Assembly: GCA_011799875.1 (NCBI GenBank)
Contig: CM022298.1
Span: 56,819,015-56,883,014 of the forward strand
Source of the DNA: Thinopyrum elongatum
Lineage: Eukaryota > Streptophyta > Magnoliopsida > Poales > Poaceae
Reading direction: 5' to 3'
Length of the DNA stretch: 64,000 bases
Of this stretch, positions 12,401-23,074 are shown piece by piece (position 1 is the stretch's first letter; every line of letters starts with the position of its first letter). Below the pieces are notes generated by a model. That model saw nothing but the letters and a program-made list of their open reading frames with translations, made no database searches and was not told where the DNA came from. The translations under genes were made by a program, and so were the position numbers.

Positions 12401-12480
12401 TTTAACATGCATAATACTAGCTATGATACTTCCACTACGGATAGCCTAATTGGATTTGCATGACATGCATGGCCTTTAAT

Positions 12481-12500
12481 TCTCTCTCTCTCTCTCTCAT
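12481..12500. repeat. TC dinucleotide microsatellite
   Basis: An uninterrupted TC run of about 10 units. About 110 bp to the right, GGAGGGAGTA near 12612 looks like one end of a decayed Stowaway element. Confidence 0.8.
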
Positions 12501-12867
12501 CTATATGGAATAAGGTGTGGGACTCAATTTGCTTTAAGTGAATGAGACTCAAAGTGAGATTAGTATTATGGAAATATGAAGATTTTAAAATAAGCCCTTT
12601 GAAGCAGAATGGAGGGAGTATCTTGTACGGATTTCTAGTAACGTGGTAGGAACGTGGCAGACATCTCTGATTTGTCATATAGTGAGTTGGTCACATGGTA
12701 ACAGTTAAGTGTCACATGGTATTGTGTCTGCACGGTCCGCTCTGTCCACAAGATGCTGCTGCCGCAGCAAGTAGACTGACGCATGCAATGACTCGGCAAT
12801 GTTCATCAAAAAAAGATAGCCTTCATTTCTTACGGGCTCTCCTTTCTAGTGTTGCCTATCGGGATTA

Positions 12868-13034
12868 CTAAATCTCAGTTGATTAAGATTTAATCAAGTC
12901 TCAGCTTGTGTTATATTCGTTAGATCTTACGTGAAGATCCGTGTAAAATTTCTTTTAATTTTTTTCTTTCTTCTTTTTATATGTTTCTGTCATTTGATTA
13001 GAACTTTATTAAGTCTCGATCCACTAAGATCTAG
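12868..13034. mobile_element. MITE-like inverted-repeat element
   Basis: The left end CTAAATCTCAGTTGATTAAG and the reverse-complemented right end CTAGATCTTAGTGGATCGAG pair over about 30 bases with mismatches. The centre is A/T-rich. No clear target duplication. Confidence 0.45.
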
Positions 13035-13533
13035 CTACATCAGTTGCTAATTCCCTCACGTCCATATCCATGGGCACAGAGCACAATCTCCCAAATTTCG
13101 ATCTCTCATTCACATGCGTTGGGCTTGTCCGCCATGGATACGAGGTGGAGCTGGTGCGACTGAAAGAAGAGGAGGGGAGACCGAGCTAGCTTTAGATGGA
13201 CCTCATGGAAACTCTCTCTCTCAACCTGTTCGTGCATGCACCATTCCCCCGCCGCCCACCAAGTAAAAATTCAGCACATTTTGTAGATGATAATCCCTTT
13301 CAGCTAAAGTGCAAAAATTCTCCGTCATCACTCACAATTACCCAAAGCAGGAGGCCCCAAAAAAATTCATCACAGTTCACTGTTGCTCTGTATGGCAGTG
13401 AGGCACGACACAGTGCTAGCATGTGAGCCCCGTGGCTCGTGTCTGGTGCTTTTGTCTCCGAGTAAACACAGTGCAACACTGCCCACCACGGCCCGAAGAA
13501 CAGTACCCTATGAAGCTGAAAGTGTATCGCAGG
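13035..13533. other. Intergenic or leader DNA with one weak reading frame
   Basis: A 76-codon frame at 13196-13426 has no recognisable domain and is not called as a gene. The 16-bp sequence at 13518-13533 is the left target duplication of the next insertion. Confidence 0.4.
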
Positions 13534-15353
13534 GAGATCCTACTAGCGTCCCCGACCCACCCCTCCCGCGTCGCCCCTGCAGGCGACGGGGAGGGAACCC
13601 TAGCCGCCACGGGTCTCCTCCCCTCCTCCTGCCCCCTTCCTCCCCCGCCGCCGCCACAGGGCGCGCCCAGGCAAAGCCTGGCTGGCGCGAGCGGCGGCGG
13701 GCCTTCTCGTCGCCTCGTGTGTGGCGCCGGTGCGGGCCGCTTCCATGGGCCAGGGCGCCGCGGTTGGTGGGTCACGGCGGCGCGGCGGGTGCCCTTCCGA
13801 CGACGACGGCTGGTGGCTTCCGCGGCGCGTCGGGCTACTGGCTGGAGGGGCGCGCTTGCTGCTGCCCGCGCCCCGATCTGGCGCTGGGAGCTGTGGGCGG
13901 CCCGGGCCGTGGGCGGCGCGGGGCCGGCGGTCGCTGCGTGTCCTGGACGGCGGTGGCGGCCGGCCGTGGTGGCCCGGCGAGGTTCGGTGGTGCTGCTGTT
14001 GCTGGCGGCTGCTGGATGTCCTGGGGTGGCGGGGCGTGCTTGGGGAGGCGGCGATGGACCTTGCAGATCTGCATCGGGGGCTCGTCTGACCGCCATCTCG
14101 TGGGTGACGCGGGCTATGGTGGCGCGGGCCGGCCGTCGCCGGTGGTGGTGCGGCATGGTGGTGTGCCCTGTCGGGAGGGTCCGACGGTATGGCCGCGGTG
14201 ACCGGCTTGACCGGGGTGCGGGTGGAGCGGGTCGGTGGGGGCGGCGGCGCTCTTTGGTGGTCGTGCCCCATCAGCGGCGCAGCGTGGCGGATGTGATCTT
14301 CCTTCTCCTCGGTCTAGAATGGCTATGATCGGGGGCGCGTGCTCGGGAGGATCTAATCGGGGCCCGAGGCGTGTCGGAGTTGCCGCTCTGGGTAGGTGAG
14401 ATTGGGCTCGATCCGGGATGTACCCACGGGTGGCGAGTCCCTCCCTCCGTGGGTACGGTGGTCGTTGGTGGTGGTCGGGACTTCACGGTACTGTCGGGCA
14501 ACACGGAGTCGAGGGCCACAGACATGGCGTTGTCTGAGTCTACTCGGCGACGGCCGTCGGGAATCATGGAGGGTTGTCTTCCCCAATCCACCGGGATTGG
14601 CTGGGGACACAGGGCTGGGGCCCCTACTGTGGTGGCGCCGGCCCAGCCTCCGTGGCTCATGCCGGGCTAGGAGTGAAAGATGTGGACTTTCGCTATTCCT
14701 ACCGTGGCTGGTACTCTGTGGTGTGGGCGGTGGGTGAGATCTTGGATTTGGATGCCGGAGCGGCGGCTCCGGATGGTGGTTCGCATGGTTAGCTCTCCGG
14801 CGGGCACCATGTCGGCAGTGGTGGCTCCCTTCTTGGTCGTGCGGGCGACGAGAGGGGTAGCAGTTGGTGGCTCGGGCGCGTCCTCTGCTGGACGTCACCC
14901 AGATCTGGATCTGGGGTCTGGGCACGCCGCGTTTGCCCTAGGGCCTCGGTGACTTAGGGTGGGGTGCCAAGCGAAAGCTCCGCGCTTTTGCGCCGGCGAC
15001 GGCGACGCTTGCGGGCGTCGTTCTCTTCTTGAAGACGTCGCCGTGGACCTCCTCGCCGCGTCAGAGTTCCGGGTGAAGACCCTTGCCCGGTGGGGCTAGG
15101 CAGCGACGATGCTCTGCGCCGTTCTCTCTCTTGGGGGTGTTGTCTAGGAGCTTAGGTGTCCTAGGGTGTTGCGTGAGTGTGCTCCATTCTCCCTGTGTTC
15201 TCCTTCGGTAGCGTAGTTGCTTATCTGCATCGCGATCCGGGTAGTCTAGGATCTGCTTTGTAAGAGGGTCATCTCACCACCATGTATTGTTCGGCCGTGT
15301 ACCTTGTTCGGTTTGTGCCTTTATTTATAAAGGGGGGCGAAAGCCTGTTTCGA
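13534..15353 (+). mobile_element. GC-rich LINE-like retroposon with 16-bp target duplications
   Basis: GAAAGTGTATCGCAGG occurs exactly at 13518-13533 and 15354-15369 and brackets an 1.82-kb block. The block starts with GC-rich sequence like a plant LINE 5' leader (CCTAGCCGCC) and ends with TATAAAGGGGGGCGAAAGCC, a tail I know from Triticeae LINEs. A long variable target duplication is diagnostic of target-primed reverse transcription. Overlapping GC-rich frames of up to about 300 codons occur on both strands, but none shows a reverse transcriptase or endonuclease, so it looks like an internally deleted or non-autonomous LINE. It lies about 270 bp upstream of the O-methyltransferase start codon. 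Confidence 0.7.
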
Positions 15354-15551
15354 GAAAGTGTATCGCAGGTGCCTTTGATTGTTCATGATGAACTGCATAT
15401 GAGTTGATTCCACAGGTATGAGCTGCCAGGATAGCATGACTCCGACGGATATGCTGTCTCAATTTTATCGGTGCACTTTGCTACACGGTTAACTTTTGAC
15501 GAACTAACCTTTGCCAATCCGGCTTAATTTTCACCTGCCGGCACCTCTATC

Positions 15552-15558
15552 TATATAA
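15552..15558 (+). promoter_or_regulatory. TATA box of the O-methyltransferase pseudogene
   Basis: TATATAA lies 79 bp upstream of the ATG at 15637, a normal plant spacing. The proximal promoter (15370-15636) is intact, but the LINE-like insertion separates it from sequences further upstream. Confidence 0.6.
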
Positions 15559-16049
15559 GAGCATACTCCTCAGTAGAAAACAAACACGTACTAGTACCAC
15601 CAACCGCAGCAAACCCGGAGGAGGCAGAGGCAGCTAATGGCCTCCACGGCCGCGGAAATGGCTGCCGTCGAGGAGGAGGCGTGCATCTACGCCATGCAGC
15701 TGTCTTCCACGGCTCTTCTGCCGCTGACGCTCAAGAACGCCATCGAGCTGGGCATGCTCGAGGTCCTCATGGGCGCCGGCGGCAAGATGCTGTCGCCATC
15801 TGAGGTGGCCGCGCGGCTGCCGACCCCGACGACCAACCCGGACGCGCCGGCCATGGTCGACCGCATGCTGCACCTGCTGGCATCCTACAAGGTGGTGTCG
15901 TGCGAGGTAGAGGAAGGCACGCCGGCCCGGCGGTACGGCCCCACGCCCGTGTGCAAGTGGTTCACGCCCAACCAGGACGGCATCTCCATTTGCCCCTCTG
16001 CTCCTTCTCACCAATGACAAGGTCCCTATGGAGAGCTTGTAAGTATATA

Positions 16050-16389
16050 CTCCCTTCATTTCTATTTAATTCGCATATAGCTTTGTCTCGAGTCAAACTT
16101 TCTACTCCCTCCGTAAAGAAATTTAAGAGCTTTAGATCACTACTGTAGGGATCTAGTGATCTAAACGCTTTTACATTTCTTTACAGAGGGAGTAATTTTT
16201 ACTAAATTCTTAAAAAAAATCCACAGTACCAAGTCAATGCCATTAGAATTATTATTCATATATATTTTCATACCATATATATTTTTATTGTAAATGTTTA
16301 CATTTTTTCGGTTAACTTGGTCAAACTTCAAACTTTATAAAGTTTGACTTAGGTTAAAACTAATATGCGGAGTATAAAAACATAGGGAG
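16050..16389. mobile_element. Stowaway MITE in the O-methyltransferase intron (outer)
   Basis: The ends are CTCCCTTCATTTCTA and ...ACATAGGGAG with TA on both sides. The inner arms include AACTTTATAAAGTTTGACTT. It is split by a second MITE at 16105. Confidence 0.8.
16105..16192. mobile_element. Small Stowaway MITE nested in the outer one
   Basis: 88 bp. CTCCCTCCGTAAAGAAAT pairs with ATTTCTTTACAGAGGGAG, and TA flanks at 16103-16104 and 16193-16194. The core AGATCACTA...TAGTGATCT continues the hairpin. Confidence 0.9.
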
Positions 16390-16395
16390 TAATAG

Positions 16396-16478
16396 CACTC
16401 GTTCCCTCCTGAAATATAAGTTGTTTTTATAGGGTAACTAGCCTTAAAAACGGCTTATATTTTGGGACGAAGGTTGTA
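16396..16478. mobile_element. Third MITE in the same intron
   Basis: CACTCGTTCCCTCCTGAAAT pairs with the right arm ATTTTGGGACGAAGG over about 25 bases with mismatches. This is a decayed Stowaway-like hairpin of 83 bp, directly next to the outer MITE. Confidence 0.65.
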
Positions 16479-17132
16479 TGTATTTATGTATGTCTATAAA
16501 CATTAGTTCGTAGTAAGCCGAAGCTTGAATTTGTTAACCGATAATTAATTTGCAGGTATCATTTGAAGGACGCGGTCCTTGATGGTGGCCTCCCATTCCA
16601 CAAGGCACATGGGATGACAATGTACGAGTACACCAAAACGGACGCGCGCTTGGACTGCGTCTTCAACGAGGCCATGAAGGGCTACACCGCCGTCGTCACC
16701 GGGAAGCTCATCGACTTGTACACGGGCTTCCACGACATCGCCACCCTTGTCGACGTGGGCGGCGGCGGCGGCGCCACCATCCGCGCCGTCACCTCCAAGT
16801 ACCCGCACATCAAGGGAATCAACTTCGACCTGCCCCACGTCATCGCCGAGGCGCCGCAATCCCCCAGCGTGCAGCACATCGCCGGCGACATGTTCAAGAA
16901 CGTGCCCAGCGGCGACGCCATCGTCCTAAAGTGGATCCTCCACAACTGGACTGACGAGCACTGCACAACTCTACTAACGAACTGGACTGACGAGCACTGC
17001 GCACGGCAAGGTTGTCGTCGTCGAAGGCATCCTGCCGGTCAAACCGGAGACGACGTCCAGGGGGCAGCAGGCGTCCCTCACCGACATGATCATGCTCACA
17101 CATACGGCAGGCGGCAAGGAGAGGAACCAGAG

Positions 17133-17824
17133 CAAAGTTTTAAATCGCGGGCAATTCCATTTCGCGGCCGCTTGTCCGAAACGCTACAAGCCGCTATTGC
17201 GGGCAATAGCGGCCGCTAAGCCATTTAGCGGCAGCTAGTACATGGACATTTTCAGCAAGAAAACAGAGGATTGCAGTGTATATTCAGCAAGAAAACAGAG
17301 GATAACAAAGAAGAGTTGCATGTACATGCCGATGAATTGGGAGTTGGAACCGTTTGAGACGACATCATGGACTCGTCGACGTCGCCGTGCAGAGGCGGAG
17401 AGGCCCCTCGTCGCCGGTCACAGGCCTGCCGTACCAGAGGTGGCTGATGCCTAGATCCCTGGTCGCCGCCTTGCCTCACTGCCTCCGGCTTGCGGCCAAG
17501 CAGCCGCCGGCCCCCCGAGCGCGGATATGATGAACCGCCGAGCCGCCGCAACCTGGGAGGAAGAGAAGGGAACGGGGACAGAGCGCTAGGTTTTCTGGAT
17601 GAGGTGCTCTATCGTGGCAAAAATTTGGGCCGGGATCTTCTTGGGCCTCTTATTCGGTCCTTGCAGCGATATTCCAGCCACCGCTAAGGCTTTTAGCGCT
17701 GTTTCGCGTCACGATCGCGGGCCTCGCGGCAGATCGCGCAATTTGGGCCATAGCGTCGCGGGGAGCATCCCAGGCAGCGATTGCGCCGCAATAGCTGCAC
17801 TTTCGCGGGCGATTTAAATCTTTG
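17133..17824. mobile_element. hAT-like non-autonomous element inside an exon
   Basis: The perfect 8-bp duplication AACCAGAG lies at 17125-17132 and 17825-17832. The ends are CAAAGTTTTAAATCGCGGGC on the left and, reverse complemented, CAAAGATTTAAATCGCCCGC on the right. The interior is rich in GCGGCCGC-type and CGCTATTGCGG palindromic words. At 692 bp it has no transposase. It interrupts the O-methyltransferase coding sequence, and the flanking coding sequence joins in frame across it. Confidence 0.85.
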
Positions 17825-17989
17825 AACCAGAGGGAGTTCGAGGAGCTTGCCAAGTCTGCAGGGTTCACCGGTGTCAAGACCGCTTACATCCACAGCAACA
17901 CCTGGGTCATTGAATTCACCAAATAGATCCATCTCATATCTCTTCCCGTTGGTTGTTGCTCTCCAAATCTGCATAATGCGTACCTTCTT

Positions 17990-19158
17990 TCCTTAATCCT
18001 GAATAGCGTGGAAAGCTGATTGTAGTGGCTTCTTGGTTCATATGGTGGCAGCGTCTCCATTTTGTGAAGGGGGAAACGATCCAAACCACAGACCGAATAG
18101 CTATCTCCATTAAGGCGTTAACAAAGAACTTTGTAAGAGCAGCAACCCCGAAACAACCAGCCCGGAAGAAAGATCATATGTGTAAGAGACCAAATAAAGG
18201 AAGTGTTAAGATCAATGTGGATGCCTCATTCCATGGTGAAACATTATCTGGGACACAGGAGCCATAGCAAGGTTTGCAGCGAGAGGATGATGCTAAGGAG
18301 CAGCGCACGGGGGCTGAATTGATCAGGTCGAGTACAATGCAGCTGATGAAGATGTGCAATGCGGTGAGACGTCCGATCACAGGCGAATAGATGGTGCTCC
18401 CGGTATAAAAAAGTAGTCTTCGATGCTGTCCTGTGGTGTTTGGCGTTCGCTGTGCGTCCTGCTGGCGCTAATCTTGTTTTGTGCCCTCTTGGTCTCTTTG
18501 GGGTTGTAAAAGATTGTATCCGTAGTAGACTTTGTGCTGGTGCTGTCTAGGTTTTCGCCCCATGGCATTCGTCTAGAGGTCGGGCGAATGCAATGGGTTT
18601 CCTAGCAGTGCTCGAACTCGCTTTACCTCTTTTTCCTCCCTAAATGTTTCTAGAACTGATGTATTTCCGTTCATTTGCAATGGAAAGGGGTTCAACCCGG
18701 TTCGGAAAAAAAAAGGAGCCATAGCAAGGGGTGATAAAAAAGACAATTTTTGGCTCGGGCGACATGGTATTTACCGCATGTTAGTAATACCGTCTTAGCA
18801 GAGCTAAGTGCCATCTGTAATGGGCTATTTCTGGCGGCAAATACTGGATGGAATAGAGTCATACTTGAATCTGATAGTGCATTGCCGGTAGAGGCGGTGA
18901 ACAACCATGATAACTATTTTGGTCCAGATGCCGCGACTGTAAGGGAGTGCAAGGTGTTGGCGACAGATTTTGGTACTGCTTCCTTTATCCACTGTTTCCG
19001 GGAGGCAAAGGCTATAGCAGATAGTTTAGAAAACTCTAGCGTTACTTCGAAATCTTCTTCTGTGTGGGACTCTAGCCCCCCTGACTTTATTTCTCACCTG
19101 ATTATACGTGATATAGCCATTATATGAGAAATAAAGTCGTTTGATTTTTTTTTTAAGG
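17990..19158 (+). pseudogene. LINE ORF2 C-terminal fragment (RNase H-like domain), interrupted
   Basis: The left part (18025-18260) reads IAISIKALTKNFV and then SVKINVDASFHGETLSGT, the start of the RVT_3/RNase H-like domain. The right part (18716-19127) reads AELSAICNGLFLAANTGWN and VILESDSALPVEAVNN, the rest of that domain, and ends at a stop at 19125-19127. A T-rich tail follows. A second retroposon at 18273-18713 splits it. The 5' part of the LINE is missing. It lies directly downstream of the O-methyltransferase. Confidence 0.82.
18273..18713 (+). mobile_element. Retroposon (LINE 3' end) inserted in a LINE
   Basis: It is bracketed by the exact 16-bp duplication AGGAGCCATAGCAAGG (18257-18272 and 18714-18729) and ends in an A run just before the right copy. 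The 441-bp body has no long frame and looks like a LINE 3' untranslated region. The plus orientation is set by the A tail. Confidence 0.85.
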
Positions 19159-19227
19159 ACTCTGTGGCTCGTATGTAGCTTTGACAAACAACTCTGCTTT
19201 GTTCATGGGTTGTTCCTTTGTCTTGGA

Positions 19228-19425
19228 GCATCTACATATGGACTTGGCAAATCTGACCCCTCAAACGCCCGCGGACGTGCCAGGGCGCGTTCATGGGCAG
19301 TGACCGGTCACGCCTCAAAAAATGTGTTTCACATCTGAATATCTCAAATTAGAAACCTCAAATCCATATTATTACATGCAACATGAAACCTAATCTAAGC
19401 AGAGCTATGTGATGGCGGTGAAGCC
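19228..19425. mobile_element. One-ended fragment of a Harbinger-like element
   Basis: GAGCATCTACATATGGACTT and the following CCCCTCAAAC, then AATTAGAAACCTCAAATCCA and TTACATGCAACATGAAACCT, match the left 110 bp or so of the Harbinger-like element at 29723-30878. No matching right terminus is seen here. Confidence 0.65.
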
Positions 19426-19429
19426 GGTC

Positions 19430-22268
19430 ACATCCTTTTCGAAGTAGACAGGCCCCTGATGGGTGTGAGCTTTTGATTGGTTTGCAGAGCTGCTAGTCTT
19501 TTTTCCAGTCCACACTGCAGGATAAGTATAACAACGAGAACTAATGCTTCTTTCCTTTTCCTGTGCTGGGTGACATTGGTGTGGCAACGTAGGTGGGTAG
19601 TACAGTTGAACTAAGGTATATCATATCTCAACTAATAATATTCATTTTTCCTTTCTCTGAAATGACGCTTATCCAATGTGTTTCTTGTGCCTAGATTTGT
19701 TTTTACATATAATAGTTTGTTAATTATAAGAGATCATTGCCTAATTTCATGGTGAAGGATGGTAGGGCACTGAAGATATGATATTACTAAGTGGTGGCTG
19801 TTGGCAATTCCAATTTCGAGGGGCAAATCAGGACTTTAATATTGCTTTCTATGGATAACTTGTGACTGTTCGCTTTTCCTTTCTCGTTATAACTTATAAG
19901 GTACATTCAATCTGAATTCTGCATTTTATTGTTTGTTCATGCATTACTGCATTCATTCCATGCATGTATTGATCAGTTCGTTCAGAAATACTATATCCTC
20001 TCATGCATCTTGTACTTTTGGTCTCTCCACCAGTATAATAAGATGCCAGTATAAATAGAAGTTGACTCAAGGTGAAATGCATGATCACGACATGTTGAAA
20101 TGATGTACTATGGCCGGCATACCGCAGCTCTATATGTGTATGCTTCTTTAGGGATATCAATCTCATTGTTCGGGTATGATAGGACTCGTTCATCTTAACT
20201 TTCGTTTGGCTCATGTGAGATTTTGGAGATAACCAAATCAAAGCACATGTTCCAATGGAAACAACTCGCCTTGTTCACAGTTTGACTTGGACCAAACAAA
20301 ACCACGGAATCATTATGCCGCTAGGCAGCACAACGGTTTAGAGTGTGTTCCGGTTCTAAGTTCAACCCGTGGAGTTGGCGAACTGATACGTGTTAGACAT
20401 GTGTCCAGACCAACCAAATCATACCAGCCCGGTAAAATTCCCCTAGAGACGTCAATCACTCATATCAGGCGGCAGATGGTTGGCGTGAGGGCATGTCGCA
20501 GGTCGTGCCAGCTCCAACGAGGGCAACGATTGTTGTGCCGCCGCATAGGTGATTGTGTGGTGGCGAGTGTGCTGGAGCCACTGAGATCTATGACATAGTC
20601 ATCTTACTTGCTTCTCTGTGACTGCTAGTTTGCTCTCCGTCATTCTTGCTGAGCAACTCACCCAGTTCATCTAAAATGAGTTTATGCGCAATTCTATGCC
20701 AGTCTCCTACAACCGTCCTAGGTACATTTTATTAGCTTGTTTCGAGTTTTTTCTACAGAAATAATGATGGCCCATTATACTTGGTATTCGTCACCAAAGT
20801 GTATATTGCTAATCAAGTGGATCATACATGTGTCCAAATGAGGTGAATCTTCTTACCATTCTGGATTAACCTTATATCCAGATTTGCTAGAGATTCCTTT
20901 TTTCAGAAATGTTTGTCGCCCACATGCTGAACTTGTTTAAGAATGGCAAATATAACAGATGATCAAAATCTTTTTTGGACAAGTTAGTGTACGTACAGCT
21001 TTGTTTCCTACACTATAATTTGACCTGTAAGAATTAGCGGTAGCAGACTACCGTGTGGCAGTAATTGGGATGCTTGATTAGCAACCTAGTTCCATTATGT
21101 GTAGCAGTACAACTGTTTGAAAGCCTTCTCTTTTCCCAATTACTGATGATTGAGACATACTGAAACAATAATGGCATCAGAATTGCAGAGGTCATGCAAA
21201 TTAAGTTTTCTTCATTGAGATTGACCTGAGTATATTCCGTTCTCATTCCTGTTTGTTAATGCTAGAACCATGCTTGTTTGTTAGAGATTTTGTCATGGAA
21301 ATAAATCAAAAAAGAGTTTATGGTAGAAGTGAAGAAATCATTCAGGTCATTCGCAGCTACTGCAGCAATTTATCAATCATAGTTTCTTCTGAAAGGTGCG
21401 GGTAAGATGGAAGAGGAAACTGTTTACGTTTTTAATGGCTTGCTCAATGGTTTTTGTCCAACCGTTTATGCATTTGTATAACCTTCCTACTCCAGTTATT
21501 GTTTTTCAAATGATGCTTAGTGCGTAGTACGTATTCTACCAAGAAAAATTGCACATGGTGAGCTGTTGAAGTATGATATATCATTATCTCTTTTCTACCG
21601 CAGGATAGATACAAAGTATTGATTTGACAACTATCATGTGATGTTTCATGCATGACGGTGTTGTTTACCATGAATAAGCTGTGGCTGCCTGTTAGCAATT
21701 CAGCTTGCATGACTTGCAGCCATCCATATGGAACTCTAGTGCAAACACCAGTTGCAGCATTTTATTAAATAAGGTGTAAATATCGACACTTCACTAGATT
21801 CTTGTACTGCATGTAATGGCTATGAGTTGGTATGGTTCCCCTAGAACAAGTTTTCAAAGGCCATAAGTACTTGTAAGCTGCAGCACGAAATCACATCAGA
21901 TGGCAACTCTCCCATGCTGGCAATGCATGATCTATCACATGCTTTTCATGTCAACACAGTACCGTCTTGGAGAAACGTGTGATGAAATGTAGGGAAAATG
22001 CAATCTGGCAACCTGCAAGTCTATATGTCTACCTATCTTCACGGTACTATCATCTTGATAGGTCCAGTATGATATCCTTCACCTTAACTTTGATTTAGTG
22101 GCTGTGTGATTTTGGAGAAAAGCAAAAAACGATGATGATTTCTCTAAATTGCAGTTTGGCATGGCTTTCATTCCTTTTGTACTACTGTTTGCGATGATCC
22201 CCTTTTTTGATGGGTACGCCACTAAACATCGATTTATTATTCAATCAACAATCCAATTTGTTTGCTAA
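19430..22268. other. Long A/T-rich intergenic stretch
   Basis: No convincing coding sequence, LTR or MITE is recognised. Two segments (about 20165-20235 and 22065-22125) share CACCTTAACTTT-like and GTGATTTTGGAGA-like words and may be an old imperfect duplication. A 103-codon frame at 20287-20598 has no recognisable domain. Confidence 0.4.
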
Positions 22269-22652
22269 ATTATTTCCCTCTGCAGACAGCATTGGTCCGT
22301 CCCAGGGTATTATGAAGAGTTCAACCTCAAAAACCAGAGCAATGATGCCATAATTCATTGGTTGGACAAACGGGTCAATAAGACTGCCGTATATTATATG
22401 GCTAATTTGAACCCGTTCTTGGGGAGCAAGATAACAAGGCTCGGCCAGCCTTCTGGATACTGCTTTGTATACATGGTCGTGCAATTCCCAATACCGTTAG
22501 AGCGGATCGACCGCAAGGAGAATTTGAGTACACAGTCCTTGTGTTTGAGGTCTGATAATCTCTATCTTGTAGTGTTTCTCATTTTTGGTACCAACGATTA
22601 TTATGCATTTGACGGAGAGGAAAAGCTCATCCCTAATTCCATACCACTCTGA
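22269..22652 (+). pseudogene. Fragment resembling the N-terminal part of a ribosome-inactivating protein
   Basis: An open frame of about 127 codons ends at TGA 22650-22652. Its end contains LRSDNLYLVVF followed by a Y/F-rich strand and a LIPNSIPL segment, which resembles the central beta-strand region of plant ribosome-inactivating proteins (rRNA N-glycosylases). The catalytic Glu/Arg region would lie further downstream and is absent, so no active enzyme can be made. The start is unclear; the frame opens after a stop at 22266-22268, and TGCAG at 22281-22285 could be a splice acceptor. The identification rests on a short motif. Confidence 0.4.
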
Positions 22653-23074
22653 TTTGACAGTACCTATACGACTCTCCTAGGTAAGGGAGGATGGAGAAAT
22701 CTAGTTAACGTGGGAGTAGGGAATGCTTTGGTCCGCCATTTTCTCCCCGACGACACGCATGAACACACAAAATTAGCGTTGGATAGCCCAGCCAACAGGA
22801 TAAAACACAATGTCACAAGCCAGCAAATAGCATGACATAAGGGCGATCATCGTCCACATTCAAATAAATCAAACACCCAATAGTCAAAGGAGTGTGGAGA
22901 CTTGATAAATGTAAATAGCATGTAAATGAACTTCTGCAGATTGATAAAAACAGTTTGGCCTTTGTATGTTTCATTCATGTACAGTATCTCCCATCATATA
23001 TACCTAAGTGCATGTGAGAAAACAATAGTAGTATAAAGCATGCTATTCAATATCTGTACACTCACACAACAGTG
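22653..23074. other. Intergenic DNA, nothing recognised
   Basis: No open frame or repeat of note. The decamer CACAACAGTG at 23065-23074 is the left duplication of the next MITE. Confidence 0.5.

Larger units (their letters stand above)
15637..17926 (+). pseudogene. COMT-type O-methyltransferase pseudogene
   Basis: The family transfers methyl from S-adenosylmethionine to phenolic hydroxyls in the cytosol. Exon 1 (15637-16038) carries the dimerisation domain ([38 protein letters not shown]) and ends at donor GTAAGT. The second exon begins at 16556 after TTTGCAG and carries KDAVLDGG, the SAM motif [11 protein letters not shown], and [11 protein letters not shown] with the catalytic-type histidine. 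Three lesions kill it: one extra T near 15990 shifts exon 1 into a stop at 16015-16017; a duplicated AACTGGACTGACGAGCACTGC block (16943-17000) replaces the following residues and shifts the frame; and a hAT element (17133-17824) splits the last part. The C-terminus resumes at 17833 and ends in IEFTK and TAG at 17924-17926. The substrate cannot be told. Confidence 0.92.

Noticed and set aside
13196..13426. 76-codon frame starting MDLMETLSLNLF
   Set aside because: No domain, no splice or promoter support.
13383..14952. Several long overlapping GC-rich frames (up to about 300 codons) on both strands
   Set aside because: Open frames occur in most phases, as expected from GC-rich sequence. No domain, and the whole block is bracketed by a 16-bp target duplication.
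15637..17926. Identification of the O-methyltransferase as BX7
   Set aside because: The motifs are those of the COMT group; proximity to a BX6-like gene is not enough.
20287..20598. 103-codon frame
   Set aside because: No recognisable domain and composition like the surrounding non-coding DNA.
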